A stretch of 64,000 nucleotides of DNA from Oribacterium sp. oral taxon 078 str. F0262. GTDB lineage: Bacteria > Bacillota > Clostridia > Lachnospirales > Lachnospiraceae. This document shows positions 34,905 through 43,175 of the stretch, one piece after another. Both the position numbers and the translations under genes were made by a program. The notes beneath the pieces are model-generated. The model was not told where the DNA came from and ran no database searches. It saw only the letters and a list, made by a program, of their open reading frames with translations. Positions within the stretch are counted from its first letter, which is position 1, and each line of letters begins with the position of its first letter. The stretch lies in NCBI RefSeq assembly GCF_000160135.1, contig NZ_GG729934.1, positions 4,499 through 68,498 of the forward strand, read 5' to 3'.

Positions 34905-35945
34905 ATGGGATTGGAATTCAGAAAGAGACTTCTGTCCTCCTCGGAGATCCGGGAGCAGTACCCGCTTCCGACCTCCCTTGCGGCGATCAAGGCGAAGAGA
35001 GATGAGGAGATCAAAGCGATCTTTCGCGGAGAATCGAGGAAGTTTATCCTCGTCATCGGGCCCTGCTCCGCGGATCATCCGGACCCCGTCCTGGAGTACT
35101 GCGGGAAGCTCCGGGAGATTTCGAAGGGGGTAGAGGATCAGCTTTTCATCGTGCCGAGGATCTATACGAATAAGCCGAGAACCACGGGCGAGGGCTATAA
35201 GGGAATGCTTCACCAGCCCGATCCAGAGAAGGGGGAGAATGTTGCGGGAGGCATCGCCGCGATCCGAAAGCTCCATATGGATGTGCTCCGGGAGACCGGC
35301 TTCAGTACGGCGGATGAGATGCTCTATCCGGATAATCTCCGCTATCTTTCGGATATCATGAGCTATATCGCGGTCGGCGCCCGCTCGGTTGAGAATCAGC
35401 AGCACCGGCTCGTCGCGTCCGGCACGGATGTCCCCTGCGGGATGAAGAATCCGACCTCGGGGGACCTCGGCGTGATGCTGAACTCCGTCTACGCGGGGCA
35501 GCACGGACACGACTTCATTTTCCGGGAGTGGGAGGTGAAGTCCGATGGGAATCCCTACACGCACGCCATCATGCGGGGCTCTCAGAACAAGCACGGGCAG
35601 ATGCTTCCGAACTATCACTATGAGGATCTGAAGCTTCTCCTCAGTCTCTACGGGGAGAGGGAGCTGCAGTACCCGTCCTGCATCGTGGATACGAATCACT
35701 GCAATTCCGCGAAGCATTATAAGGAGCAGCTCCGGATCGCGCAGGAGGTGATGCACTCCAGGAAGTATTCCGAGGAGCTCGCGGGCTTTGTGAAGGGGAT
35801 CATGGTGGAATCCTATCTCCTGGAGGGGAACTGCAGGGCGGAGGATCATGTTTACGGAAAGTCGATCACGGATGCCTGCCTCGGCTGGGAGGATACGCTC
35901 CGTCTGATCGATAGTGTCTATGAGTATGCGCAGCAGACCGGGTGA
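34905..35945 (+). CDS. aroF: 3-deoxy-7-phosphoheptulonate synthase (DAHP synthase, type I alpha)
   Basis: A 346-aa enzyme of the AroF/AroG/AroH class: FILVIGPCSADHPDPVLEYC, VPRIYTNKPRTTGEGYKGM, AVGARSVENQQHR, PTSGDLGVML and VDTNHCNSAKH are all in family order. It condenses phosphoenolpyruvate and erythrose 4-phosphate in the first step of aromatic amino acid synthesis. The gene lies 63 bases before tyrS and shares its promoter, a sensible pairing of tyrosine synthesis and use. Feedback specificity cannot be read reliably from sequence. Confidence 0.95.
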   Translation: MGLEFRKRLLSSSEIREQYPLPTSLAAIKAKRDEEIKAIFRGESRKFILVIGPCSADHPDPVLEYCGKLREISKGVEDQLFIVPRIYTNKPRTTGEGYKGMLHQPDPEKGENVAGGIAAIRKLHMDVLRETGFSTADEMLYPDNLRYLSDIMSYIAVGARSVENQQHRLVASGTDVPCGMKNPTSGDLGVMLNSVYAGQHGHDFIFREWEVKSDGNPYTHAIMRGSQNKHGQMLPNYHYEDLKLLLSLYGERELQYPSCIVDTNHCNSAKHYKEQLRIAQEVMHSRKYSEELAGFVKGIMVESYLLEGNCRAEDHVYGKSITDACLGWEDTLRLIDSVYEYAQQTG

Positions 35946-36008
35946 CTTGGATCTCGATGCCGGAAAATGCGGCTGGGAAAGGCCGCGGACAGAGGAAGGG
36001 GAAGAGCA

Positions 36009-37240
36009 ATGGGAGTATTTGAGGAACTGAGGGAGAGGGGGCTGATCGCGCAGCTCACCGACGAGGAGAAGATCCGTGAGCTCATCAATGCCGGGAAGGC
36101 GGTCTTCTATATCGGCTTTGATCCCACGGCGGATTCCCTGCATGTCGGTCATTTCATGGCGCTTTGCCTGATGAAGAGGCTGCAGGAGGCCGGAAACAGA
36201 CCGATCGCCCTGGTCGGGGGGGGACCGGCATGATCGGCGATCCCTCCGGGCGTACAGATATGAGAAGGATGATGAGCGTCTCGGAGATCGATCATAACTG
36301 TGAGAGGATCCGGGAGCAGATGAGCCGCTTCATCGACTTCGGTGAGGGGAAGGCCGTCATGGCCAACAATGCGGACTGGCTCAGAAATCTGAATTTCATG
36401 GATTTCATGCGGGAGGTCGGGCCGAATTTCTCCGTCAACGAGATGCTCCGGGCCCGCTGCTATGTGAACCGGCTGGAGCAGGGACTTTCCTTCCTGGAAT
36501 TTTGCTATATGCCGATGCAGGGCTATGATTTCTACATGCTCTTCCAAAAATACGGCTGCAATATGCAGTTTGGCGGAGATGACCAGTGGTCCAATATGCT
36601 CGCAGGCACCGAGCTCATCCGGAAAAAGCTCGGGGAGGACGCCCACGCGATGACCATCACGCTCCTCACAAACAAAGAGGGGAAGAAGATGGGGAAGACC
36701 GTGAACGGGGCCGTCTGGCTGGACCCGGAGAAGACGAGCCCCTACGAATTCTACCAGTACTGGAGAAATGTGGATGACGCGGATGTCATAAAGTGCCTCA
36801 AGCTTCTGACCTTCCTCCCGCTCGAGGAGATCCGGAAAATGGAGAGCTTTGAGGGGGCGGAGCTAAACCGCGCAAAGGAGATTCTGGCCTTCCAGCTCAC
36901 GGAGCTGGTGCACGGAGAGGAAGAGGCGAAAAAGGCGGAATCCGCCGCGAGGGAGCTCTTCTCCGGCGGGGGAAGCTCCGAGAATATGCCGACGGTTTCG
37001 TTAAAGGATACGGACTTTCGGGAGGACGGAACGATCGATATCCTCGCGGTCCTCGTCCTGTCGAAGCTCTGCTCCTCGAGGGCGGAGGCGAGGCGGAACG
37101 TCGTGCAGGGAGGAGTCTCCCAGGACGGGGAGCGGATCGAGGATATCGGAAGGAGCTACCGGAGAGAGGACTTCAAAGAGGGACTGATCTTCCGAAGAGG
37201 GAAAAAAAGCTTTGCAAAGCTGCTTCTTGAGCAAGGCTGA
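36009..37240 (+). pseudogene. tyrS: Tyrosyl-tRNA synthetase interrupted by a frameshift in a G8 tract
   Basis: The N-terminal frame (start 36009, [20 protein letters not shown], then HVGH as the HIGH motif) ends at a TGA at 36231-36233. The C-terminal frame, -1 relative to it, continues exactly where the family should: [18 protein letters not shown], then KEGKKMGKTVNG as the KMSKS motif, and a C-terminal S4 domain. The break is at eight G at 36206-36213 (GTC-G8-ACCGGC); nine would restore [11 protein letters not shown] and a 410-aa TyrRS of normal length. The likeliest cause is a one-base sequencing or assembly error, because the gene is usually essential. A real mutation rescued by a second tyrS, or -1 slippage on GGGGGGG, are alternatives. 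Confidence 0.9.
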
Positions 37241-37303
37241 GCTGCTGCCTTTGCTGAAATACTTACAAAAAGCTTACGATCCGGGGCGGACAGCGCTCCC
37301 GGC

Positions 37304-37332
37304 TTGCTGATAAAGCGACTCTTTGCTATAAT
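37304..37332 (+). promoter_or_regulatory. Promoter of the secreted protein at 37372
   Basis: TTGCTG (37304-37309) and TATAAT (37327-37332), 17 bases apart. Confidence 0.65.
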
Positions 37333-37371
37333 GACAGCGCAAAATGGGTCTGCAAAAAGGAGATGAGCTTT

Positions 37372-37953
37372 ATGCATCTTTTTCATAAATCCCGGATGGC
37401 GGCGGGGATTCTCTTCCTTTCCGCCCTCTTCCTTCCGAATCTGAGTCTCTCTTCCTACGCGGCTTCAGAGATACAGGTCGTCCTGGAGGGGAATTATGTG
37501 GAGGGGAAGGTCAACGATCCCGTGACGAAATCTACGCGCACAGCCTACATTTACAACGGCAATCCGGAGCTCACGCTCCGCTCGGGGGACGGCGCGATTT
37601 CCTCCGCGGAGCTCATTACCTATTCGAATGAGTATGTAGAGGGAGCGGACTGCGGAGTCCGAAACCGCATCGTGAAGAAGTCTGTGCCGCTCAATACGGA
37701 TACCAAGCTTCTCCCGGAGGAGTATTTCCAGACGGCGCAGGGGAACGGAAGCCTCTACGACTTCGCAAACCGCTGCTTTGTGCTCAGGGTCTACCGGGAC
37801 TCCGGGGACAGCAGCTACGAGGACTATTACTTCGGCATCGTCGATGGGAACATGTACCAGGAGATGCAGAAGAACGCAGCGGAAAGGGCGGCAGAGAAGG
37901 CCGCGGAGGACGCGAAGAGGCGGCAGGAGCTGGGGCCCCTCGTGAAGCGATAG
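37372..37953 (+). CDS. Secreted protein of unknown function
   Basis: A 193-aa protein with a signal peptide (hydrophobic core at about residues 10-24, cleavage after SYA-A). The mature part is beta-rich for about 130 residues (GNYVEGKVNDPVTKSTRTAY, LRVYRDSGDSSYEDYYFGIV) and ends in an Ala/Glu/Lys helix. I recognise no family. The ATG at 37372 lies 9 bases after AAGGAG and is preferred over the ATG at 37363. It has its own consensus promoter. Confidence 0.75.
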   Translation: MHLFHKSRMAAGILFLSALFLPNLSLSSYAASEIQVVLEGNYVEGKVNDPVTKSTRTAYIYNGNPELTLRSGDGAISSAELITYSNEYVEGADCGVRNRIVKKSVPLNTDTKLLPEEYFQTAQGNGSLYDFANRCFVLRVYRDSGDSSYEDYYFGIVDGNMYQEMQKNAAERAAEKAAEDAKRRQELGPLVKR

Positions 37954-38129
37954 AGAGAGCCGGAGGGCAGTTCAGAGAAGAGAGAGATCCTTCGCTTTTA
38001 CGGCATTTCGGCCCTGAAATCGGGAAGTGATGCGGCTTTAGTGATGCACCTTCCGAGGGCGGAGGATGGCCTGTCGGAACTGTAACAAGTTGTAAGATTT
38101 TTTCTATATCATTTCGGAAAAATTCATTG

Positions 38130-38171
38130 TATAGTAAGTACGCCTGTTCGAAATGTACAGGCGTATTTTTT
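38130..38171 (+). promoter_or_regulatory. -10 box and terminator-like hairpin before the DUF5722 gene
   Basis: TATAGT at 38130-38135 has no good -35 box. Directly after it TACGCCTGT (38139-38147) and ACAGGCGTA (38157-38165) form a 9-bp stem followed by six T (38166-38171) and then the ribosome site. The hairpin either ends transcripts from 37372-37953 or lies at the 5' end of the downstream mRNA. Confidence 0.6.
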
Positions 38172-38186
38172 ATCAGGAGGATATTC

Positions 38187-39824
38187 ATGGCAGGAAGAAT
38201 GAAATGGATGCGGGCCCTTGTTCTGACGGGGGCTTTCGCGGCGCTTTCCGGCATGACGGCATTCGCCGCCAATATGAAGGCCGGGATCGATTCCCTCACT
38301 ATCAATGCGGAGAATCCGAAAAAACTGAATATCAAAATGCACTGCAATCAAGACAGCTCCGGGACAGACGGAAAGATCTATATCTTCGAGATCAAACCCT
38401 ATCAGAGCGACCTCTCCGGAAGGAAGGACCCGATTACGTCGGTCGATGCGGCGGCGGATATGAGCGCGGAGTTCGCCCTCGATGCGGGTCCCGGCGAGAA
38501 GCGGCTCTACAGCGCCTTTGTCGCGGCGGTGAAGAGCGGATCCGGCTATGAGATGGTATCGGATCGGCATTACATCACGAATCCGGAGGTCATCGCGCCG
38601 AATCAGGAGCCTGCGAAGAACGACGGCAAGAAGGGACTGCGTGTGGACCCGAACCTGATCGACGATGCGCTCAGCTTAAATATCAAGCACGCCGGTGTGG
38701 ACATCCCGACGCAGCGCTTTTTCGGACAGGGCATCAGTTATTTTTATGAGGGAAAGACCTTCCAGATCAATAAGAGCCTCATCGATCAGCTGGATCAGGA
38801 GGTGAAGCGGCTCTCGGATTCCGGCGTCGCGGTGACGGCCATCCTTTTGAACGGCTGGAACAGCACCGTGCCTGAGCTGAACCGAAGCGGCATCACCGAG
38901 CTCCCGAAGGAGCAGGCGCTCTACTACGCCTTTAATGTGGAGACAGAGACCGGCTTCCGCGCGGCGAAGGCGATGGCCTCCTACCTCGCAAAGCGCTACA
39001 ACGGGAAAAACGGCGTGGGGAAGATCACGAACTGGGTCGTGGGAAATGAGATCGACAACCAGTACTGGAACTATACGGGAGACTACGATGTCCAGAACTA
39101 TATGAAGATTTTCGATACCTCCTTCCGGGTCTTCTATACGGGCATCAAGGCCGAATCGGCAAATGACAATGTCATGTTCTCGATCGATCATTACTGGGGC
39201 ATGGAGCCGGAGGCCGCGCCGGTCGGGAAGTACAAGGGAAAGGATGTCGTGGAGTGGTTCAACTACTGGGACAAGGAGCAGGGGCAGACGGACTGGGGTC
39301 TTGCGCTGCATCCCTATCCCTATCCTCTGAGCAGACCGGACTTTTGGAACGGGGACAAGGCGAAGCTTTCGAACAGCCCGGATTCTCCGGTCGTGAGCTT
39401 CGGCAATCTGAATGTCGTCACGGACTTCATGCAGACGGAGAAGCTTCGGAATCCGAAGGGACAGGTCCGAAACATCTTCCTCACGGAGGAGGGCTTCACG
39501 AGCATTCAGGGCGGAGAGGACAAGAGCGCGCTGCAGGCCGCGGCGGTGGCGTACTCCTATTACATCGTCCACAATAATCCCTATATCAAGGCCTATCTCA
39601 TGAGCCGGCAGGAGGACTCGGAGCCGGAGGTCAAGGTGGGACTTGCCTTTGGTCTCTCCACGATACGGGATAATCAGCTGATTCACAAGCAGGCCCACGA
39701 TGTCTTTGCGAAGATCGACGACCCGGGGAGCAGCCTCTCGGTCTCGGAGTTCGCGAAGCCGATCATCGGAATCCAGGACTGGAATCAGGTCATTCCGGGC
39801 TTTAAGGCGCCGGGACAGCAGTAG
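38187..39824 (+). CDS. Secreted DUF5722 protein, glycoside-hydrolase-like
   Basis: A 545-aa exported protein with a signal peptide (cleavage after AFA near residue 28), a beta-rich N-terminal domain (about 30-130) and a DUF5722 TIM-barrel-like domain (about 150-530). NWVVGNEIDNQYWNY resembles the acid/base Asn-Glu of clan A glycosidases, and FLTEEGFTS is a candidate nucleophile strand. The overall pattern suggests activity on polysaccharide, unproven. AGGAGG lies 6 bases before the ATG at 38187. It has no accompanying transporter genes. Confidence 0.8.
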   Translation: MAGRMKWMRALVLTGAFAALSGMTAFAANMKAGIDSLTINAENPKKLNIKMHCNQDSSGTDGKIYIFEIKPYQSDLSGRKDPITSVDAAADMSAEFALDAGPGEKRLYSAFVAAVKSGSGYEMVSDRHYITNPEVIAPNQEPAKNDGKKGLRVDPNLIDDALSLNIKHAGVDIPTQRFFGQGISYFYEGKTFQINKSLIDQLDQEVKRLSDSGVAVTAILLNGWNSTVPELNRSGITELPKEQALYYAFNVETETGFRAAKAMASYLAKRYNGKNGVGKITNWVVGNEIDNQYWNYTGDYDVQNYMKIFDTSFRVFYTGIKAESANDNVMFSIDHYWGMEPEAAPVGKYKGKDVVEWFNYWDKEQGQTDWGLALHPYPYPLSRPDFWNGDKAKLSNSPDSPVVSFGNLNVVTDFMQTEKLRNPKGQVRNIFLTEEGFTSIQGGEDKSALQAAAVAYSYYIVHNNPYIKAYLMSRQEDSEPEVKVGLAFGLSTIRDNQLIHKQAHDVFAKIDDPGSSLSVSEFAKPIIGIQDWNQVIPGFKAPGQQ

Positions 39825-39887
39825 ACGCCGGGGCAGCAGGACAGGAGAGGAAAGCAGGACAGCGAGAAAAACGGAACAAGAGAAGAA

Positions 39888-39947
39888 AGCAGAAAGAGAA
39901 GAGGAGCGGGAAGTGAATTCACTTCCCGCTCCTCTTCTCTTTCTGCT
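39888..39947. repeat. 60-bp perfect palindrome reaching into the tRNA-Arg 3' end
   Basis: Two exact 30-base arms (39888-39917 and 39918-39947) meet with no spacer; the centre reads GTGAATTCAC. Its right end covers bases 70-73 of the reverse-strand tRNA. In the tRNA direction the hairpin is followed by TTTCTTCTCTTGTT, so it can serve as the tRNA terminator, though it is far longer than needed. Confidence 0.97.
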
Positions 39948-40015
39948 CCCGAACGGACTCGAACCGCCACTACTGGCGTCGGAGGCCAGCGCTCTATCCA
40001 TTAAGCTACGGGGGC
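39944..40015 (-). tRNA. tRNA-Arg, anticodon CCG
   Basis: A 72-base cloverleaf on the reverse strand: D-arm GCTTAATGGATAGAGC, anticodon stem CTGGC/GCCAG with loop CTCCGAC (anticodon CCG, reading CGG), T-loop TTCGAGT, discriminator A, no encoded CCA. The acceptor stem GCCCCCG/CGGGAGC has one mismatch, C3-A70. A70 is the first tRNA base inside the 60-bp palindrome. A TTGTAT-17-TAAACT promoter lies immediately upstream, so the gene looks expressed. Confidence 0.9.
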
Positions 40016-40024
40016 GACTTCCCT

Positions 40025-40053
40025 AGTTTAAAACAAGTACCCGGAAAATACAA
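40025..40053 (-). promoter_or_regulatory. Promoter of tRNA-Arg
   Basis: On the reverse strand TTGTAT (40053-40048) and TAAACT (40030-40025), 17 bases apart, ending ten bases before the tRNA. Confidence 0.65.
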
Positions 40054-40095
40054 GCTGAAATCAGAAAAACTTTATTTCCGGAGAGAGCATTTTTA

Positions 40096-40124
40096 TTGAA
40101 AATAATTTTTTAACATGCTATATT
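40096..40124 (+). promoter_or_regulatory. Promoter of the RpiR gene
   Basis: TTGAAA (40096-40101) and TATATT (40119-40124), 17 bases apart. Confidence 0.65.
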
Positions 40125-40166
40125 TGATAGAGAATCGTGATAAATGACAGCTGCTCAGTGATGAGT

Positions 40167-40187
40167 GATAAGCGATAAGTGATAAGC
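40167..40187 (+). repeat. Three tandem GATAAGY heptamers before the RpiR gene
   Basis: GATAAGC, GATAAGT and GATAAGC follow head to tail at 40167-40187, in the leader of the regulator gene. They could be an autoregulatory site. Confidence 0.6.
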
Positions 40188-40227
40188 GCGTCGGAAAGAG
40201 GAAGCTTTCGGAAAGATAGGTGATTCC

Positions 40228-41076
40228 ATGCAGGAGGATTATCTCACAAAAATACGTTCTGCCTATAATCAGTTTACGAGGGCGGAGAAGAGGGTGGCGG
40301 ACTTTATCCTCGAAAATCCGAAGAAGGTCCTGTTTATGTCGATCTCTGACCTCGCGGAGGCCTGCGATGTGGGGGATACCTCCGTTTTTCGCTTCTGTAA
40401 GACCATGAATATGAAGGGCTATCAGGAGTTCAAGATGACGCTCTCCCTCTCCATGCGCTCCGGACGGGAGGAGATCCCGGAGACGGAGGAGAGGATCCGG
40501 CTGGAGGATGATATCTCGGATCTTGCGAAGAAGGTGCTCACGGAGAATATCTCCGCCATCCAGGAGACCTACTCTCTCCTGGACTTAAAGCAGGTGACGC
40601 TCGCGATGGACGCGATTTCCCGGGCGAAGCGGGTGATTTTTTTCGGCGTCGGAGCGTCCATGCTCACGGCAATGAAGGCGATGAACAAATTTCTCAGGGT
40701 CGAGCCGAAGGTCTATTGCAGCGAGGTCGCCAATGTGCAGCTCATGATGGCCTCCATGATGGGGCCGGAGGACGCGGCGGTAATCTTTTCCTATTCGGGG
40801 GCGACGAAGGATATCGTGGAGATCGCGAGGCTTGCGAAGGGCTCCGGCGCGAAGGTGATCGCGATCACGCGCTTTACAAAATCCGAGCTCACGGAATATG
40901 CCGATCTCATCCTCCTCTCCGGCGCCAATGAGGGCGGCTTACAGAGCGGCTCCACCTCCGCGGAGATCAGTCAGCTCTTCCTCGTGGACATCATGTACTC
41001 CGAATACTATAGAAGACATTATAGAAGCTGCATGGAAAATCATGAGAAGACGGAGAGGGCGCTCGCCGATAAATAA
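40228..41076 (+). CDS. RpiR/MurR family transcriptional regulator
   Basis: A 282-aa protein with an N-terminal RpiR helix-turn-helix (about residues 1-75; SISDLAEACDVGDTSVFRFC) and a C-terminal SIS sugar-phosphate-binding domain (about 125-255; KRVIFFGVGASMLTAMKAM, AAVIFSYSGATKDIVEIARL). Such proteins sense phosphosugars. No sugar operon is adjacent, so its targets are unknown. The ATG has a weak AAGATAGG before it. Confidence 0.9.
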   Translation: MQEDYLTKIRSAYNQFTRAEKRVADFILENPKKVLFMSISDLAEACDVGDTSVFRFCKTMNMKGYQEFKMTLSLSMRSGREEIPETEERIRLEDDISDLAKKVLTENISAIQETYSLLDLKQVTLAMDAISRAKRVIFFGVGASMLTAMKAMNKFLRVEPKVYCSEVANVQLMMASMMGPEDAAVIFSYSGATKDIVEIARLAKGSGAKVIAITRFTKSELTEYADLILLSGANEGGLQSGSTSAEISQLFLVDIMYSEYYRRHYRSCMENHEKTERALADK

Positions 41077-41190
41077 GAGGGGATCGGCCGGGCGGAAGCG
41101 GAATAGATGCGCGGTCCGGCGGATCGGGGAAACGGGGCGATCGAGAGCCCGCGGCCCGCTTTTTGCTTGAGACCGGGAGAGGAGGAAGGG

Positions 41191-42051
41191 ATGGAGGAGA
41201 GGAAACTGCCTCTCACGGAGGAGCAGTGGAGCTGTCTTCGCGTCCGGATGCAGGAGACGGGGGAGGGGATGAAGAGGGTCGTCCCCTGCCTCATAAAGGC
41301 GCTGGAGGGACAGCTCTCCGCAAAGAGAGTGCGGCGCGCTGTAGCGGAGCTTTCGGATGCGGGCTATCTTTCGGAGAGGGAGTACCTCCCGACGAAGAAG
41401 GCAGAGAGGCTCTACCGTTATTACCTTCTCCCCTGGGAGGCGATCTGCCATGAGCAGGAGAAGCTCGGGATAGAGCCCGGGGAGAGGGAGAGGATCGCGG
41501 ATCATCTGCTCGTGCTCTATCCCTCTTCGGCGCTGGAAAGGCTCTCGGAGCGCTGCCGGGAGGAGCAGGAGAGGGCGGCGGGGGAGGTCCACGGGGAGCT
41601 GATCACGGATACGGATTTCTCCGGAAAGATCCCTTTTGGAAGCTATCAGGTGGCGTTTGAGCTTTTGGAAGGGGGGAGAGGATCGGATCGGGGGAATGTG
41701 GAAGAGAATGCGCGGCAGAGATACCGGGAGGCAGAGCTCTCCTCCGCCTTTCTTCCTTCCGCAAGGCTCATTATCGCCCCGCAGAAGAGCTGCCTGGAGC
41801 TTAGCTGGATTCGGGAGGGGGAAAGGCTTTGCAGTATCCGCTGCCGCTCGAAGAACGAGCGGACGGATTTCAAAAACGAGGGAGGGAAGGTTCGCATCCC
41901 CCTCACGGCCTTCAGCTTCGAATATGTGCCAAACTACAGGATCCTGCAGGGAGAGCTCGCGGTTCAGCTGATCACGGAGGGTGCGGGAGAGGAGGAGACA
42001 GAGCGGAAAAGCCGTGCGCTTCTCCTGGAGCTCCCGCTCCTTTTTGACTGA
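41191..42051 (+). CDS. Winged-helix protein, possibly DtxR-like, first of a paralogous pair
   Basis: A 286-aa protein with an N-terminal helix-turn-helix region (about 25-75; LEGQLSAKRVRRAVAELSDA then GYLSEREYLPTKKAERLY), a helical segment resembling the dimerisation helices of DtxR-type regulators (EKLGIEPGERERIADHLLVL) and a beta-rich C-terminal half. The His/Glu/Cys metal ligands of DtxR are not obvious, so the assignment is tentative. The ATG at 41191 after GAGGAAGGG is preferred over 41107. It stands 12 bases before its paralog, and both are on the same strand just upstream of the heme locus. Confidence 0.45.
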   Translation: MEERKLPLTEEQWSCLRVRMQETGEGMKRVVPCLIKALEGQLSAKRVRRAVAELSDAGYLSEREYLPTKKAERLYRYYLLPWEAICHEQEKLGIEPGERERIADHLLVLYPSSALERLSERCREEQERAAGEVHGELITDTDFSGKIPFGSYQVAFELLEGGRGSDRGNVEENARQRYREAELSSAFLPSARLIIAPQKSCLELSWIREGERLCSIRCRSKNERTDFKNEGGKVRIPLTAFSFEYVPNYRILQGELAVQLITEGAGEEETERKSRALLLELPLLFD

Positions 42052-42062
42052 GGGGAGGCAAG

Positions 42063-42911
42063 GTGGAGAAAATCGATTATCTCAGGGCGCTCCTTGAGGA
42101 CGGGAAGGAGGATGAGTCCGGCCTTCCCTCCTTGAGCCGGATCGCGAGGAAGCTCAAGGTGAACCGCTCTACGGTCATGCGGGGGCTGATGCCCTACCGC
42201 GCAGAGGGGATTTTAGATGAAAAGTATCGCTTCACGGAAAAGGGAGACGCCTGGCTCCGCTCGACCAATCAGCGGGTGACGAGACTTCGGAACTGGCTTT
42301 TGGCACATCAGGTGGAGGCGGAGAAGGCGGAGGCGGATGCCGCCGCTGTGATCCAGAACTGCTCGGAGGAGGGGGCGATGGTCCTCAGCAATATCGGCGT
42401 GCTCTGCTCTTCCTGCGGCTACCGGAATGTCGCCTCGGGAAAGTGGTTCGGGAGCTCGGGGGAGGAATTTCTGCAAAAAAGAAAGCTTCGCTTTCGGGAG
42501 GGGCAGCTTCTTTTCCTCAGCTTTTGGAAGGAGCGGAAGGAGAGCAGCATCCGGGAGCTCTCCATGGCAAATGAGGGCTTTGAGCGGACGGGGGAGCTCA
42601 CGGAGAGGGACGGCGCATGGATGCTCCGACTCCGGCTTCGGACGCTGACGCATCAGTCCGCCATGGGACAATGGTTCTCCGGAATCGCGAGGGTCTTCGA
42701 GTTTGAGCGAGGGGAGCAAAACGCGGGAGACTGGGAGAGGGCGGAGATCCGTGAGAAGGAGCTCCTGCTCCCCCTGTCCTCCTTCTGGATCGCCTACCGG
42801 GGCGATCTCTCCCGCCTTCGGGCCCGTCTCCATGTGCGGATCTCCTGTTCCGTCGGGCCGCTGGCGATGCCGATGGGGAGCGCGTATCTGGAGGCAAGGA
42901 TGTACGACTGA
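42063..42911 (+). CDS. Winged-helix protein, possibly DtxR-like, second of a paralogous pair
   Basis: A 282-aa protein with the same architecture as the preceding one: clear helix-turn-helix (about 20-60; LPSLSRIARKLKVNRSTVMR), wing ending in YRFTEKGDAWL, helices LRNWLLAHQVEAEKAEADAA and IQNCSEEGAMVL that match the DtxR pattern (long helix, EA-x2-DA-x5-C-x-E), and a beta-rich C-terminal half. The FTEKG followed by this helix pair is the best evidence for a DtxR relation; His ligands are again mostly missing. Start is a GTG at 42063 with GGGGAGG upstream. Possible role: sensing metal or heme to control the following locus. Confidence 0.5.
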   Translation: MEKIDYLRALLEDGKEDESGLPSLSRIARKLKVNRSTVMRGLMPYRAEGILDEKYRFTEKGDAWLRSTNQRVTRLRNWLLAHQVEAEKAEADAAAVIQNCSEEGAMVLSNIGVLCSSCGYRNVASGKWFGSSGEEFLQKRKLRFREGQLLFLSFWKERKESSIRELSMANEGFERTGELTERDGAWMLRLRLRTLTHQSAMGQWFSGIARVFEFERGEQNAGDWERAEIREKELLLPLSSFWIAYRGDLSRLRARLHVRISCSVGPLAMPMGSAYLEARMYD

Positions 42912-42962
42912 GCAAGGGCAGACACCGCTGCCGTCCGGTTTTTGATTTTGCGTGTGGAATCC

Positions 42963-42985
42963 AAATTTCCCATTGGGAAATTTTT
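42963..42985 (+). terminator. Terminator after the winged-helix pair
   Basis: AAATTTCCCA (42963-42972) and TGGGAAATTT (42974-42983) pair and run into TTTTTC. Confidence 0.75.
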
Positions 42986-42987
42986 CA

Positions 42988-43038
42988 ATAAAGGGGAAGC
43001 TTTCGTTGCAGACTATGCAACGAAAGCTTCCCCTTTAT
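42988..43038. repeat. Hairpin with a 23-bp perfect stem
   Basis: Arms 42988-43010 and 43016-43038 are exact complements around loop GACTA; the sequence centres on AAGCTTTCGTTGCA. It begins 3 bases after the preceding terminator and is followed at a distance by CTTTTTG. The rest of 42912-43116 holds no gene. Confidence 0.95.
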
Positions 43039-43116
43039 CAAGGCTTTTTGGGCCGGAGCGCCCCGAAAATTTCTCCGAAAGAATGTTGCGCAATCTGCAA
43101 CGACAAAATTCTCGTA

Positions 43117-43145
43117 TTGACAGGCTGAAAAAGCAACTATATTAT
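43117..43145 (+). promoter_or_regulatory. Promoter of the heme locus
   Basis: TTGACA (43117-43122) and TATTAT (43140-43145), 17 bases apart, 135 bases before srtB. Confidence 0.75.
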
Positions 43146-43155
43146 ACAAAATGAT

Positions 43156-43175
43156 GTTAGTTAAGACGAACTAAC
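43156..43175. promoter_or_regulatory. Operator candidate at the heme-locus promoter
   Basis: GTTAGTT (43156-43162) and AACTAAC (43169-43175) form an exact inverted repeat with 6-base spacer, ten bases after the -10 box, covering the expected start site. It shares TTAG/CTAA half-sites with the siderophore operator at 9669-9694. Confidence 0.6.
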
